Shown here one piece after another: positions 12,441 through 24,113 of a DNA stretch of 64,000 nt. The notes below the pieces were generated by a model. The model had not been told where the DNA came from, did no database searches, and saw nothing but the letters and a program-made list of their open reading frames with translations. Made by a program: the position numbers and the translations under genes. Numbering within the stretch: the stretch's first letter is position 1; each line of letters opens with the position of its first letter. The stretch lies in contig KQ964247.1 in the NCBI GenBank assembly GCA_001566295.1, positions 2,170,001 to 2,234,000 on the forward strand, given 5' to 3'. The stretch comes from Microdochium bolleyi. Lineage: Eukaryota; Ascomycota; Sordariomycetes; Xylariales; Microdochiaceae.

Positions 12441-13864
12441 CTAAGAATGGGCAGCCTTGTTCTTCGCGGACCCCGGGCTCGCGCCGTTCTGCCTCGCGCC
12501 GTTGACGAGCGGCGCCGTCTCCTTCTCGAGCTCGACCTCCGAGTCCTCGGCCTCGGAGCGGTCGTCGTCGGCCGTCTTGTAGACGATGAAGCGGTACGCG
12601 ATGCGGACGATGAAGAAGAGCCAGAAAAGGTTGAGGGCCTGGAGCGACGAGAGCAGCCCGAGCGTGATCCAGAAGGACAGCGAGCACTTGTACTGCTGCG
12701 TCTCCCAGTTGAGCTCGTAAGGGCCGACAGTCTGGTACTCGCCAAAGAGCGAGAAGAGGATGCGCAGGTTGAGGAAGTGGCGCAGGTAAATCCACATGCA
12801 CATGAAGAGGCCAAAGTACGGGCCCACAAGCGGGTGGTCGATGTAGTTGAGGACCTTGGACGTCTGTGTGGTGGGGCAGAGGTTAGTGATCTGTGTTCCT
12901 TCGGGCCGGGTAGGTGCGCATGAGAGCAAAGACTTACGGCAAGAAAGAAGTCGCTGATGTCGTGTGTGATGTACACGGCGAGACCCATGTACGTGAAGTG
13001 GAATCGGTAGCTAAGCCCGATGAGCGCGAGGCTGACAATATGGTGGCCTACGAGCTCCTTGAAGTCCTTGCGGCGCTCCTCGAGGCCTAGCAGCAGGACG
13101 ATGGCCTGCTGCGCCCAGTACGCCGCCTCGAAGAGGTAGTAGAACTTGAACTCGGCCGCATGGGTCTTGTGCGGGAAGTTCTCGTACATGCCGCGCGTGT
13201 TGAAGTACCAGACGGGCGTCTTGCTCATGACGTACATGCCTGCGGGGCCCAGGATTCCAAAGTAGATGGCCGTGTACGCCTGCTCCATGAAGCGCGCCTG
13301 CTTGCTGCGGGACCGCAGGCCGCAGTACTTGGCGAGGGGCCGGAGGAGCTCCTGCATGATGAACTCGCGGGTGAAGGAGAGCACGATAGTGTAGAACGTC
13401 ACGAACGCGATGTCCCAGAGACCTTTGCCGTACTGTATGGGCGTCTCCGGGTCCGCACCGGCCTCGCGGGGGAGCTTATACGAGAGGAAGATGAAGTGGT
13501 ATATCGGATTCTCCTCAGAAGGGTTTACGGCGTAGAGGAGGCCAAAGATGGCCAGCATCACAAGCGGGATGACCCAGGTATGCTTGAGACAGAAGCTCTT
13601 GCAGCGGCGGAGCAAGGAGCGAGCCTTGCGCCGCTTCGAGCCCTTCTTGCTGGTGCCATCCCGCAGCTCTGTGGTGGTAGCAATCTTTTTGCCAATCACA
13701 GCCGATGTGCCCAGGCTCGGTGCGCCTGTGTCGCCGGCGCGGATCTCGCCGAGACCGCTCGACTTCCTACGCCGGCGGGCGGTGCCGTGGTCTGTGGATG
13801 ATTGCAATTGCTCAGCCGTGGCGTTGAAGGCCGGGAACGGGTCGGTTCCGGTGGACGAGGCCAT
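12441..13864 (-). CDS. lag1: Ceramide synthase (Lag1/Lac1 family, TLC domain)
   Basis: Two exons (13864-12938, 12863-12441) with a 74-bp GTAAGT...CAG intron give about 449 residues. The enzyme N-acylates sphingoid bases with acyl-CoA in the ER membrane. After a basic, Ser-rich N-terminus (1-90) there are several hydrophobic helices and a TLC domain. The Lag1 signature includes the His pair 274-275 in GHHIV, then YITHD (His301, Asp302) and, across the splice, FFLA|TSKVLNYID, a join that matches the family exactly. The C-terminus is acidic and Glu-rich, as in yeast Lag1/Lac1. A start nine codons upstream (13891) is possible, but between the two ATGs lies a run of nine C, so I chose 13864. The gene is followed in tandem by palH on the same strand. 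Confidence 0.92.
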
Positions 13865-14918
13865 CGTGGGCGTGAAAGGGGGGGGTTTCAACGTCGAGGA
13901 GGACGGTGGATGTGGGTGGTGGCAGCCTCGTGGTGGCGCAGAGCTACACTCAGCCGTGGTGGTATTCGTCCCTTGGGGAAAGAAGAAGTCGTATAGTGCA
14001 GGTACACGGGTGTCTTATCGTCGTCGAAGCCGTCGTCGAAGTCGCTTGTAGTCCGCGCAGGACGTGTTTCTCGGAGCCGGAGTGGCGTTCGGTCGTCGAG
14101 CCTGGAGCGGCGGAGGTCTGCCGTGGGCGGGCGATTCGGGGGCTTACGCAGTGCAGCTCGATGGGTACTGGGCCAGGCTGGGAAGCTGGGTGCTGGCAGA
14201 CTGGCAGCGCTGCTCAGGTCGGTCGCATCTGACGTGGTCGGGACGGTCAGCGGCTGCGTGTTGCTTAGGCGGGATGCATCCAAACTCAGCCCTGGTTGAA
14301 CAAGGCGATGGAGTTGCACAGGACTCCCATGTCAAATGCCGCGGAATTTCTGGGCGGCAGCACGCGCTACTTCGAGGCCCAGGAAATGAACATGACTGGG
14401 GCTAATCAAATGTCACCATGCGGCAGGCCAAGGCTTGTGCGATACCTGCGGGCCCGCTCCTCTACACAGTAATAGGGGTCTCCCCACCCACCCCCTGCTT
14501 TTTTTCGGCCATGCAAAGCCAGAATCACTTCTGAGACTGCAACAGACGATCACCATGACATAAAATAAGCAGAATCGGACACCCAAGTAGGCACAGTGTC
14601 AAGGGCTTCGCGGTGCCATGTCTTGTTGAACTGCACTGAAGCGGCGTCTTTACTCCAACAATGCTTGTGTATCTGCCATGGCTCGGATGAAATGGCTGGG
14701 CAAAAAGCACGTCACATGTCATCAGAGCACTTAGCACGCCGCACGACAATGTGGCCCAGTGAGATGCTGAACAATAAAACGAAATCATTTTTGGACAACG
14801 CCTAACGGGGTATATGCCTGAATCTCAACCCATATCAAAACGCCACGACATATGCAGAACGCTCGAAGAACACACAATATCTGCAGCGCAACCCAGCAGA
14901 GAGCAATGCCTCACCACA
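13865..14918. other. Intergenic between palH and lag1
   Basis: About 1.05 kb between the palH stop and the lag1 start; both genes read leftward. It should carry the lag1 promoter and leader and the palH 3' UTR. No supported gene and no notable motif apart from the C9 run next to the lag1 start. Confidence 0.6.
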
Positions 14919-17309
14919 TCACGGCGGGGGTTGGGGGTCCGTCCGATGTTGCAGGTGACCATCGCTCGCATGCAGCTCATCTCGGTGTGCACCACTGCTA
15001 GGCAAGACAGGTAGCGACTCGTATCGCACTACGGGTCGCCGACTCGTGGTCATCCTATTTGCCCCATCGCCACCAATGGCGGCCGATCTCAGGTACGAAG
15101 GGCCCGCAGCGTCACTCGGCGTCGGGGGGTGCCTGGAGGCAGCACTGACGCTTGGGTGGCGTTGCAGGATCGGCGTCAGCGGAATGGCCGAGGATGTATC
15201 GCCTGTGCTTCTGAAGCACTGCGTCGGCACAGCGGATGAGGCGACCTCTGTCGGCGATGACCCATTGCCTTCCTCCTCCTCTAGAAGGCGTGCAAGAGCA
15301 GCGCCAGGGCGAGGTGGTGCGGGAATCGTAGTCACCGGCAAGCCATCGACATCAGGAGTTCCGCGTATCCGCTCCAGGACTTTCTCTGCGTGGTTCGCCG
15401 CAAAGTCATCCCATCGTCCTTTCACGTCCCAACGACCAGCACTCTGTGAGCGTCGCCTGTTCTGTGTCTGCCGCGGCGCTGTGTGAGGCAGCACCTCTGC
15501 TGGCGGACCGCGCGATGCGACTCGTAGCAGCCCCAAGCGTCTTACAGAATACCAGTGAGGTGAGCCTGAAGGCCCGGCTTCTTCTGCCGATGGCTCAGCA
15601 GCGTCGGTAATCGCAACATTTTGGTTGTTCGTTGGGCTGTTGTTCGTTGGGCTTGGTGAATCCTCGGACCGATCGGTGATATTCCGACCCAGTGGCGAAC
15701 TTCCGGTCTCTCCCACAGAATACGGCCTGTCCTGATGAGGAAGACCTGCTGATGTCTCTGAGAGAGGCTGATAGCGAACCGCATATACGGTGCTATCGGC
15801 GCTAGCCGTGTCCGTCCTGCTCACAGGCGTGACGGCAGGAGCGGGTCGTGAAGGCCAGAAGGGAGGGTGTGGGAAGCGCTTCTTGGACTTGGCTTGCGGT
15901 GTTGAATTGAGATTCGGCTGGGCCTCTGAGGTACCGCCATGCGGCCTGTGGTGACGATCGTTTACATGCCGATTGGCTATGGAAGACATAGCTGGCCATG
16001 TCCTGCTTGGCGTGCCCGAAGAGGTGGATATGGACGTGCTGTTTCCGGTGCCACTCTCACCACCGTCGCCCCCAGATTTGGGGCGTTTCTTTGAGTTTCT
16101 CCTCGAGCGGTGCCAGGAGTGGAGATCGGATGGGGCCGTGTCCATCATCTCGTCGCCGTCGAACACCTCTCTTCCCAGGATTCCATCCTTCTTCTCTTCC
16201 CGCTCCAAAGCTTCTATCCTCTCTACCCATTCCCACACAACGACACTGGCGGCGGCGGCACCCACCCATCTGACGTACTCGCCCCAGCCCGTGAAGTCAG
16301 GCTGGACAATGTCGAGTACGAAAAATACAACGGGAACGAGAAGTGAGACAATGGAGAGAATAGCCATCAGGCTGATGTTCTTCATCAGGGGGTGGTAAAA
16401 GGCGTATCGCTTCTTCATGAGCGAATAGTAAATGACCCAGGCGGCGTAGAGAAGCCCCAAGGATAGCTGAAATAGATAGCTCAGCGCAGCTACAGGCTGT
16501 GTGAAGTTCAGCGGTCGTGCTACGACTCCGACGCCCATATACTTGAAGCTGTTCAATGCGCCAAAGGTAACATCCAGTAAGATAAGCGAGAACGCAGTCC
16601 ACTTGATGATAATCTTTTCTCGCTGGCGAGGGAACAGTCGGATAAGAGTCTGGGCTTGGGCCAGCCAGAGGAAGGTGTCGGAAACCAACTGGATGATCTT
16701 GATCTGCATCCCACCAAGGACTTCTCGCTGCAGCTCGTTGGCGTTTTGCGTTCCCTGGTTGTACTGTCGCTCAGCCACACGGAAGGTGTCTACCGTGGCA
16801 ATTGTAAGAGCTATCGTGACGGAGAGCGTGGCAACCTTCTGCAGCCAAGGTCGGCCGCCTATACTTATTCCGTGGGAAGGGCCATTTGTGAAACCGCGTC
16901 GCCCAAGAACAACGATGCCACCGTCCAGGAAAGAGCGGGGGACAATGAGCAGCATTATGAGCAGCACGTAGGCCAGTACCGTGGTGGCAGCAAGAGCGTA
17001 GCATTGCGGGAAAATGGAAGCGTTGAAGGCGTCGCTTCCATCGATGTGCGTGATTCCGGATGCGTCATCGGACAGACCTTCCGGTTGAGCGGCAGCATTG
17101 GTGCTTACAACAATGGCAGCTTCGCGTCTGGCATGTTCAGTTGTGCAGTGTGGCTGGAAGAGACCGTCGAAGGCAAGCTCTGTCGGCTCAGCCCCCCAAA
17201 CCGAGAGGACGCCATGAGCTGGGAGTATAAAAGGGGTGCACCCGAAGATTCCGCCGGCGGGGAGAGCGGGCGTATAGGCGGCCGCAGCCGCAGCCATGGT
17301 TGTAGACAT
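14919..17309 (-). CDS. palH: Ambient pH sensor PalH/Rim21
   Basis: One uninterrupted exon of 796 codons. PalH/Rim21 is the seven-transmembrane plasma-membrane protein that starts the Pal/Rim alkaline-pH cascade, leading through PalF and PalA/B to PacC processing. The N-terminal extracellular part carries the family-typical CTPFILPAHGVLSVWG stretch. It is followed by a first strong membrane segment at about 104-127 and more up to about 365, including the conserved segment around DVTFGALNSFKYMGVG. The remaining ~430 residues form a Ser/Pro/Arg-rich cytoplasmic tail, the usual arrestin-like PalF docking part. Length is similar to other filamentous-fungal PalH proteins. A second in-frame ATG four codons later is an alternative start. 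Confidence 0.93.
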   Translation of the reverse strand: MSTTMAAAAAAYTPALPAGGIFGCTPFILPAHGVLSVWGAEPTELAFDGLFQPHCTTEHARREAAIVVSTNAAAQPEGLSDDASGITHIDGSDAFNASIFPQCYALAATTVLAYVLLIMLLIVPRSFLDGGIVVLGRRGFTNGPSHGISIGGRPWLQKVATLSVTIALTIATVDTFRVAERQYNQGTQNANELQREVLGGMQIKIIQLVSDTFLWLAQAQTLIRLFPRQREKIIIKWTAFSLILLDVTFGALNSFKYMGVGVVARPLNFTQPVAALSYLFQLSLGLLYAAWVIYYSLMKKRYAFYHPLMKNISLMAILSIVSLLVPVVFFVLDIVQPDFTGWGEYVRWVGAAAASVVVWEWVERIEALEREEKKDGILGREVFDGDEMMDTAPSDLHSWHRSRRNSKKRPKSGGDGGESGTGNSTSISTSSGTPSRTWPAMSSIANRHVNDRHHRPHGGTSEAQPNLNSTPQAKSKKRFPHPPFWPSRPAPAVTPVSRTDTASADSTVYAVRYQPLSETSAGLPHQDRPYSVGETGSSPLGRNITDRSEDSPSPTNNSPTNNQNVAITDAAEPSAEEAGPSGSPHWYSVRRLGLLRVASRGPPAEVLPHTAPRQTQNRRRSQSAGRWDVKGRWDDFAANHAEKVLERIRGTPDVDGLPVTTIPAPPRPGAALARLLEEEEGNGSSPTEVASSAVPTQCFRSTGDTSSAIPLTPILQRHPSVSAASRHPPTPSDAAGPSYLRSAAIGGDGANRMTTSRRPVVRYESLPVLPSSGAHRDELHASDGHLQHRTDPQPPP

Positions 17310-20173
17310 ATTGAACTAATGGCGGCTGGCTGCTAGATTCCTGAGGACGCACGTCGGGGAGGGAGCGGCGGGATCTCTACAGGGAGAGGAGCGCCATGGG
17401 ACAGGCGCGCCCCGCGACGGGGTGGTGAATGTGATGAGGAATCGAGGCGACGACTGAGCCCTGCGGATTGACGAACGGGCGCGCGCTGTGAGATTCACGC
17501 GCGAAGGTTGAAGAGCAGCGGATGTTGAATGGCGTCAAGTTGTCGTCGTCGGGGTGGCACGTTGCTGTTTCGCGCGCGAGGAATCGTGCGTGGCTCGTGT
17601 CGGGTGTCGTCGACGACTCTGGAATGTTGCAGACGTGTGATCCGGGACGCGAAGTCAAAGAGCGAAGCGGCTGTGGTCGTCGGCGTGTGTATATATGTAC
17701 GCGGGGACTTGCCGAAGTCGTCGAAGAAGTCGAGGTCGAAGTCGGCGCGATATGATGCGTGCTGGAGGCTGAGAGTGACGGCACAGCCGTGGTTGCAGGC
17801 CAAGGTAGGTGAGTGCTTGGAAGGACGAGTGACAAGACGAGCGGGGATTCGAGAACGGGTGGAAAGGCTGGGCGCCGAGAAGGACAGAGGGAGACGGGCG
17901 GCTGGGCGACCCCAGAAACTTGGGCTTCGGGGCATTCTGACCCTCTCGGGCGAGAGAGCCGGGGACCCGCCCGCTGCAGCAAATCAGGGGCCACTGCTCG
18001 CGTGTGGGCACTGGGTCCCCGGTGCCACGATAAGCAGGAGCACACCCGACACAGTGCCCCGAATGCGGCCCACAGGCGTGATCAGCACCCGACCACAGCA
18101 GCCCTGGAGGCGCCTGAGCGCTTGAGACGGGCGAGCACGGGCTAGGGTGCCACCGTTTTCTTGCTACAGTCCGCACTGTACTCCGCTGAGAGTCGTCCAC
18201 CTGGTGTCCATCTCCTCCTCCATACCTTACGGTAGTACGCCATGCGTGCATGCCGCATATCCGCAGTCGACCCCTCCCATGGTCGGCAGAGTCAGCCACG
18301 ATGCAGGATACAGGTCTGCCTTTGCCAGCGACTAGTTCACGAGCATGAGCGACTGCCCTCGGGTGGCTCTCGCGCAAGGTGACACCTTTCTACCCCTCGC
18401 CTGCTACGATGGTGGCACACTGACCAGGACCTCCCCTCGCTGACTCGCCACTGATTGAAACACACGGGATAAGTCAGACGAAGTGCAGTCCGACACCATC
18501 GAGGACCAGGAGGCGGCCGCAAGGGCGGTGGGCAAGAGAGGAACCCTGTGCGGCAATTGCCAACTCCCCCGGGCTGGTCGTTCGACATCGACGTACGCCC
18601 AGCCTTTCCGCTGCATCCCACGCGCATCCCACCACACACGAGGCCTGCTTGTGATTCCAGGCTCATTTTGAGTTCGACCTCAAAGTCCTGCTTGCTGCGA
18701 CTCAGCCGGATGAGCCCGAGTCGGGACAGGGCGAAACCTAAAATTAATGCGTCCAGGTCGGATCCAACATTCATGCATGGGTCCAGGCTCCTGCATCATG
18801 ACTTTAGCTGCGTACGGCAGTGCCTTGGTCAGCACCACACACGTCTAGACTAGACCGAGCGACAATGGAAGCCTTCCTTCCGAGGCTACGGTAGTTGTGG
18901 GCAGCAGCTCGATTCCGCTCGCGAAGGAGGCCGCACAATGACATGTTTGATTCACAGTGGCGTGCAGGCGATGGACCACCAGATGCTGCGCTTGCGGACG
19001 TTCCTGATCACGATACTCCCAAGCAGACGACGGTAGCGCACGCCGTGAGTGAGGATATCCTCGTCGCTCAAGATTGCCCATCGTCCGATGCCACCACCGC
19101 CGATCCATCCGCGAGTTGGAATCCTGCCCGACTCGTAGCCCCGGGGAGAAAATCACTGTTGCCAACCCGTCTTGGCACAAAGCTTGGGCGAAGGCTTGGG
19201 CTCTTGGGCTTGGCATAACCCCCCAAGAAAATGGAATCCGCGCGGCTCCCTAATTATCGTGTTCTTCAGCTCGTCGTGCACGGCCCCATGCCCGTTGACC
19301 CTGCATGCATGCGACACTCGTTGCATGCACTGTTTTGGGAATCCACGATGCCGATCACCGCCAGGTCCGACTACCAAACAACACCACGAACATTCTCTCC
19401 GCAGATTGTTATACACTGGACAGTCCGTAGAGAGCGACGATATGCCTTGCGAGGCTGACGTCTCCGGACATCATGCAGCTTCACCTGCCAAGGCAAAGAA
19501 CGAACAGACAAGAAAAATTCTTTTCTTTTTGGAAAAAAATCACAGAAATAAAAGCGAGGCGACAAACTTCAGCCTGAACTTCATGTAAACTAAAACCTCA
19601 AAAGCAACGCAAGAAACGTGTGCAGACAAACGTACGCCGAGAGCTCGATGATATATTCCCAGAAAGCCCCCAGACGTCGCGTCAATTCCTGCCGGTCTGG
19701 CTTTAGGTCACACTTTCGAGGGCGAATCAGATAATTGAATATATACAAACACGAGTCCCACAACTTACCAAAGCAAAGAACATATGTACAGTCCCCTTCG
19801 CTGGGCAAAAAGCCGACAGGGAGAAGTGACGTGACTCTTTTCTACGTAAATGAGAAATACTGATGGTTCTAACACCCTATACAGGGCATCCACAGGTAGG
19901 CTTATTATGGCACCGGAGCATTCGAGCTTGGGCTGCAGTATACCGGCACACAACAAATCAGCGGCACGATGGAGCTTTGGCTATGCCTCGGTTCACCACG
20001 ATACCTCGCGAAGAGTAAAGGGAATTCTAGCCGTTGCAAGCAAAGCTCTAATGTATGTATGTCTACGAGCTATTCTGTCTAGGTCTAGCTCTCGTCCGCA
20101 GGCCTGCTCGCTGTTGTCGCACTAGGTAAGATGATGGCCCCGTCGCGCGAGCAACATGATTCATCTCATTGCA
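17310..20173. other. Intergenic upstream of palH, no supported gene
   Basis: About 2.9 kb between the palH start and the stop of the next minus-strand gene. Open frames on both strands overlap, are low complexity and lack motifs. An AGGTAGGT element is at 17803-17810, next to a single GCCAAG (PacC-type hexamer, expected by chance). The part from 19.5 to 20.1 kb is AT-rich and probably 3' UTR of the zinc-finger gene. Confidence 0.55.
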
Positions 20174-22840
20174 TCAACCAAGATCCGTGTTAATGACGAT
20201 ATCCTCCTTGCCACGAATGTGCATGACAATCGTGACGCCTTCGATGCCAAGGTCACCGCCCTCAGGTCCAGCGTCCATCATTGTTGAGGTGATGGCAACC
20301 GATTCTCGCGCAGCGCCGGACGAGAATTGAGCACGAAGTGAACGTATCTCCGTAGCCAAAGTAGAGTATTTGTCTTTCCACTCACAATCATGAGGATCAA
20401 CGGCGTGCGGTGTTGGCCTCTGGAGCTGAAGAACAGATGCCTCAGTGCTTGTGAGCTGCGAAGGTCGCGTGGTCTCTGCTTGCACCTGCATCGAGCGATT
20501 GCCAGGCTTGTCGGACTTGTCACGAACACCACCTTCTGCGCCAAGAGGTGTGTCTGATCTTTCGCAGGCCATAGATGTATATGTATCGTTGAATCCGCTC
20601 GAAACAGAGCGAGCTTGCATGGCGTGTAGAGCGTATGTGCGTTGGTTCTCGAGTGGACGCTGCGCCTTCTTGATTTGGTTACTCCCTTGATCAGCCTGTC
20701 CCTCGTGCGGCGAACGACTGTCACTGGGTTGAACCTCTGTTCTCATGCGAGCTCGCTGACCAGAAGCAGACTTGTCTTCGGGGGATGTGGACATCGGCCA
20801 TGTGTTCACGTTTGCTTGTCCCAAGTTTCGTGCTGAGACTTTCGGATCAAGAAAGTGGCGGCCCGCGGTTGCTTCCCTGGCGGCTTCGAACAACCGGGCG
20901 GTCGACTCAATGCCTGGACCACGGCCCCCAGTTGTCTCCCGGCGACCTGGTCTCAACTGGGTCTGCGCATCTGCGGCTTGCTTTTGTGGACTTCTGAGCC
21001 AAGGCGGTGGACTTGAAACCCTCAGGCGAGGCCTTCTGCTCTGCTCAGGAACTGGCGTGGCTGGTCCTGGTTCACTCCGTCTGGGGTTGATTCCAGATGC
21101 GGAGTGTGCCACCTCGACATTGTCTACGGTGCCTGTGCTTGCAAGGGGGCTCGACGCCCGTTGGTGGTGTGTTTGGCCAGGATGATAAGCAGAAATTGGG
21201 TTTTCTACGTAAATGAAGGAGCTAGTTTCTGCGACCGGTACCATTTCCCTCTGCGAATCGAGAAGCCTCGGCCGTTCAAAGGACTGTGGAGGTTGGGCGC
21301 TGGCTTGGAATTTGTCCTCGCCTCCGCTCTTTGTTGGCCCACGTGCGCGCTCCCGGACATAGCTCTGCAAGCCATGACCAACCGCTTTCGTCAAGTGTTC
21401 AGTGATATGATGTAGACCATGGAACGCTGCAGAATGATGGCGATGCACATGACCCATCGAGGGCTCGCACTCCTGGTGCACAGATACGGCTGACAAGACA
21501 GGATCGAGCTCACCGCGAGAGTGATTGTCAGCAGCATCAACGCCCGCCAAATACTCTGCATTCGAGGTTGGTTCCCATGTGAATTTGCCGCTCGTGAACT
21601 TCTCTGGGGTTTCCCCTCCCGTCTCTCGAGCTTCGCTTTCATGGTCGCTTCGTTGGATCCTGGCATTTGCGTCGGCATACTCGCTGTTCCGCGATACGTC
21701 AGAAGCGTCACGTGTGCTGCGGTCCGCCGCCAGGAACGGATTGCCTCTGACGATGGAGAACTTTGGAATTGTTTCAGGTAGGGCCTTGGGTGGGTGTCGG
21801 CGCTCGAGAGAGTTGTAAAAGGGCACATGTTCATCGGGTGAAGACTCAATTGTGTTGCTTCCCTCCAGCAGGCCGGACCACTTGGGCTTGACTTGTCGTT
21901 CTCCCGAGGCAATGCGCTGGATTTGGCTGGGTGGGACGAATTCTGGCCCCTCGAGCGGAATGGTGCGTTTGCCATGATGAGAAAACTTGGCGTGAGCACC
22001 CGGGTCCTGCTCGGGCACCTCGCAAAAGCACTTCTGGCAGACGAGATGGCCACAAGCGGAACATTTTTGAGGGGTCCAGATTGGTGTTGAGCAGATGTGG
22101 CAGATCCTGCAGAATGTTGGCGGGCTGCTTCTGCCATCCGCAGGACTTTGCGCGGCTCCATCGTCTGACAACTAGCCGGATGGCCGCGAAATCCGATACT
22201 GCGCATACAAATCTCGAGCTGATTGACGCTTCTGGCGTTCTGTGGGTGGCGACGATGATACGGAGTCAAGTCGATCCGACTGAGCATCGGCAGACATTTG
22301 TGAAGATGTAGTAGAGGGAGGAAAGTCTCTGCCAGTCCTTCGCCCAGCAGCCCGAACTGCTTGTCCGACATGCCGGGCCTCTGGGCGCGATGGGTGATGA
22401 TTCGCACCAGACATTATTATGTCTACGTTTGTCGCACCAAAACGGCCCGTGGGCTTCGACCGACCCGAGACGTCCCAAGCACAATCCGTCGTCTCAACTT
22501 TGGCGGCAGTGAAGGCATGCGCAGCGCCGTGGCTCTTCCGTCCGGTGTTGAGGCCGACAAAGGTATGCTTATGCTCAAGCCCCCGCAGTGGACCCAGAGG
22601 TACGGCCTCGGCCCATGGCATGACCTGTGTTGTGGCTGCTCGTTGACCCCAGCTGACTTGCTTTATATCTCGCTCCCATTCAAGGAACTGCGCATCAGGC
22701 TGTAGCTGATGGCTATCGTGAGCGAGGCTGTGCAGTTGGCGCAAGCGGGATTGGACGGTGCCTTGAGGGACGACAGGAGACAGGGCAGGCGTAGAAGTTG
22801 ATGCTCCGACCGTGGTACCGCCACTACGAGCAGCTGCCAT
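20174..22840 (-). CDS. Cys-rich zinc-finger-like protein, interrupted by one in-frame TAG
   Basis: One reading frame of 889 codons runs from the ATG at 22840 to the stop at 20174, broken only by TAG at 22174-22172 (codon 223). The part before it (222 residues) is basic and Ser-rich and ends in a Gln/Arg-rich segment with YRISRPSG. The part after (665 residues) begins LSDDGAAQ and soon shows a cysteine cluster (Cys244, 247, 250, 260, 263, 268, 271, 273) spaced like a treble-clef zinc finger. It then continues as a long disordered region and ends with a conserved-looking GVTIVMHIRGKEDIVINTDL. There is no ATG between the TAG and the cysteine cluster, so the second part is not a plausible separate gene. 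I recall related Sordariomycete proteins with Trp at this point, but could not check. Function unknown. See findings. Confidence 0.6.
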
Positions 22841-23277
22841 ATCGCTATCGAATAGTGTCTGTACGCATTTGATTAGGGGCAAACGTGCAAGTAAGCAATC
22901 CAAGATATGTCCAGTATTGTTTGTTGACCGCGCGGGCAGACCTTTCGTGAGCTGGAGCGAGGCATGGCAAAAAGAAATGTGAAAAAACAGATCCGGGCGC
23001 CGCTCGTTAGCGCGCGGTAGTGTCGAGACATGAAACGAAGCAGGACAAGGCAGGAGCTCTAAAACGTGAGTGACATTCAAACCAGTTGAAGGGGAAGTCG
23101 CCATGGAGAAGTGCTTAGAAGCCACCTTGGGAAGCCACGATGAAGGCAAGCAATCTGGCTCTCCTAAGTTTCATAAAATGGAATTTTCGTGTCAGTAGAC
23201 ACCGAGTGCCCTCAGTCTTAGAAGGATGTGTTGTGATGTACAAGTGTCGTCGTGGTGGTATTCCTCTATACTACAAT
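22841..23277. other. Intergenic: leader of zinc-finger gene and 3' end of atp16
   Basis: About 0.44 kb. The frame of the zinc-finger gene stays open back to 23149, but that translation is hydrophobic and Cys/Leu-rich without family features, and I read it as 5' UTR. No other signal seen. Confidence 0.5.
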
Positions 23278-24113
23278 TTATTTGAGAACGGCCTGCAGAC
23301 TCTCAAGAACCTGAAGAAAGCCAATGTCAGTAAGAGTCTCCAAACGTATCAGGCAGTGCAGCGACTTCTTACCTCCAGCTCAATCTTGGCCTCCGCAATG
23401 TCCTGCTCACTTCCGCTGCCATTGGCGACCTTCTGAGCCTCGGTGATCTGGGCACGGACAGCCTCCGCGGAGAAGTCCTCAAGAGGGTAGCCCTCGGTGG
23501 CGTTGATGCTGAGAACCGAGTTAGGCTGGACGACGGCGAAGCCACCAGACACTGTCATATACGGGTCAGTGAATTTGCCCCTCGTGCGGAGATAGACATA
23601 GGCGAGTCGAGGTCGTGGACGTGGGCGTGGACGTACGGAAGAACTGCTTGCTGCCGCCGGCCTCCTCAATGACCTCAATCAAGCCAGGCTTCAGCTGCTC
23701 GATCGAAGGAACGTGGTTGGCGAGGACACCCATCTCTCCGGACTCGGCGGGCATGTTGACCTGGACGACATCCTGGGACTTGAAGATGGACTGTTGCGGG
23801 AATTAGCCTTCGTTGCACAGAGCATTTCTATGCTGCTCCAGTCGGCAAATCGTGCTATCGTGCGCATTCGAAACCGCACCGGCGGGAGATCGTGAATTTC
23901 GTCGAGCTGGAATCGCATACCTGGTGAGGAAGGGACAAGCTGAGCTTGATCTGTGCTCGGGTGTTAGCATGCGATGACCGAATGAGTCCAAGGGGGGTAG
24001 GGAAAACGAGCCTTGTCGGCGGCCGCATCGGCGTAGCTTCTGCGCTGCAGAGGGGCGCGCAGGACCGCAGGGCGGGCGCGCATGGCGGCGCGGGCGACAC
24101 GGAGGGAGTTCAT
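23278..24113 (-). CDS. atp16: Mitochondrial ATP synthase subunit delta (Atp16)
   Basis: Five exons (24113-24012, 23950-23921, 23790-23637, 23551-23373, 23310-23278) encode 165 residues, the usual length in filamentous fungi. The protein belongs to the central stalk of F1 and is homologous to bacterial epsilon. It starts with an Arg/Ala-rich mitochondrial presequence ending near RRSYADAA. The beta-sandwich then contains MPAESGEMGVLANHVPSIEQ and SGGFAVVQPNSVLSINA, and the C-terminal helices end VLESLQAVLK. Exons 2 and 5 are only 30 and 33 nt. Introns are 61, 130, 85 and 62 bp. Intron 1 appears to use a GC donor (AAG|GCTCGT), because the only phase-correct join gives DK|IKLSL, the expected family sequence. 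The other junctions are ordinary GT-AG. Confidence 0.92.

Noticed and set aside
13160..13801. 213-codon plus-strand frame over lag1
   Set aside because: Antisense shadow; the minus strand encodes the Lag1 signature.
17220..17235. TATAAAA on the plus strand near the palH start
   Set aside because: It lies inside palH coding sequence and has no plus-strand gene behind it.
17655..18377. 240-codon minus-strand frame upstream of palH
   Set aside because: No domain; several equally long overlapping frames on both strands suggest GC-rich non-coding sequence.
22155..22205. Short intron removing the TAG in the zinc-finger gene
   Set aside because: The GTATGC...TGTCAG candidate is 44 bp, has no good branch point, and joins out of frame with the cysteine cluster.
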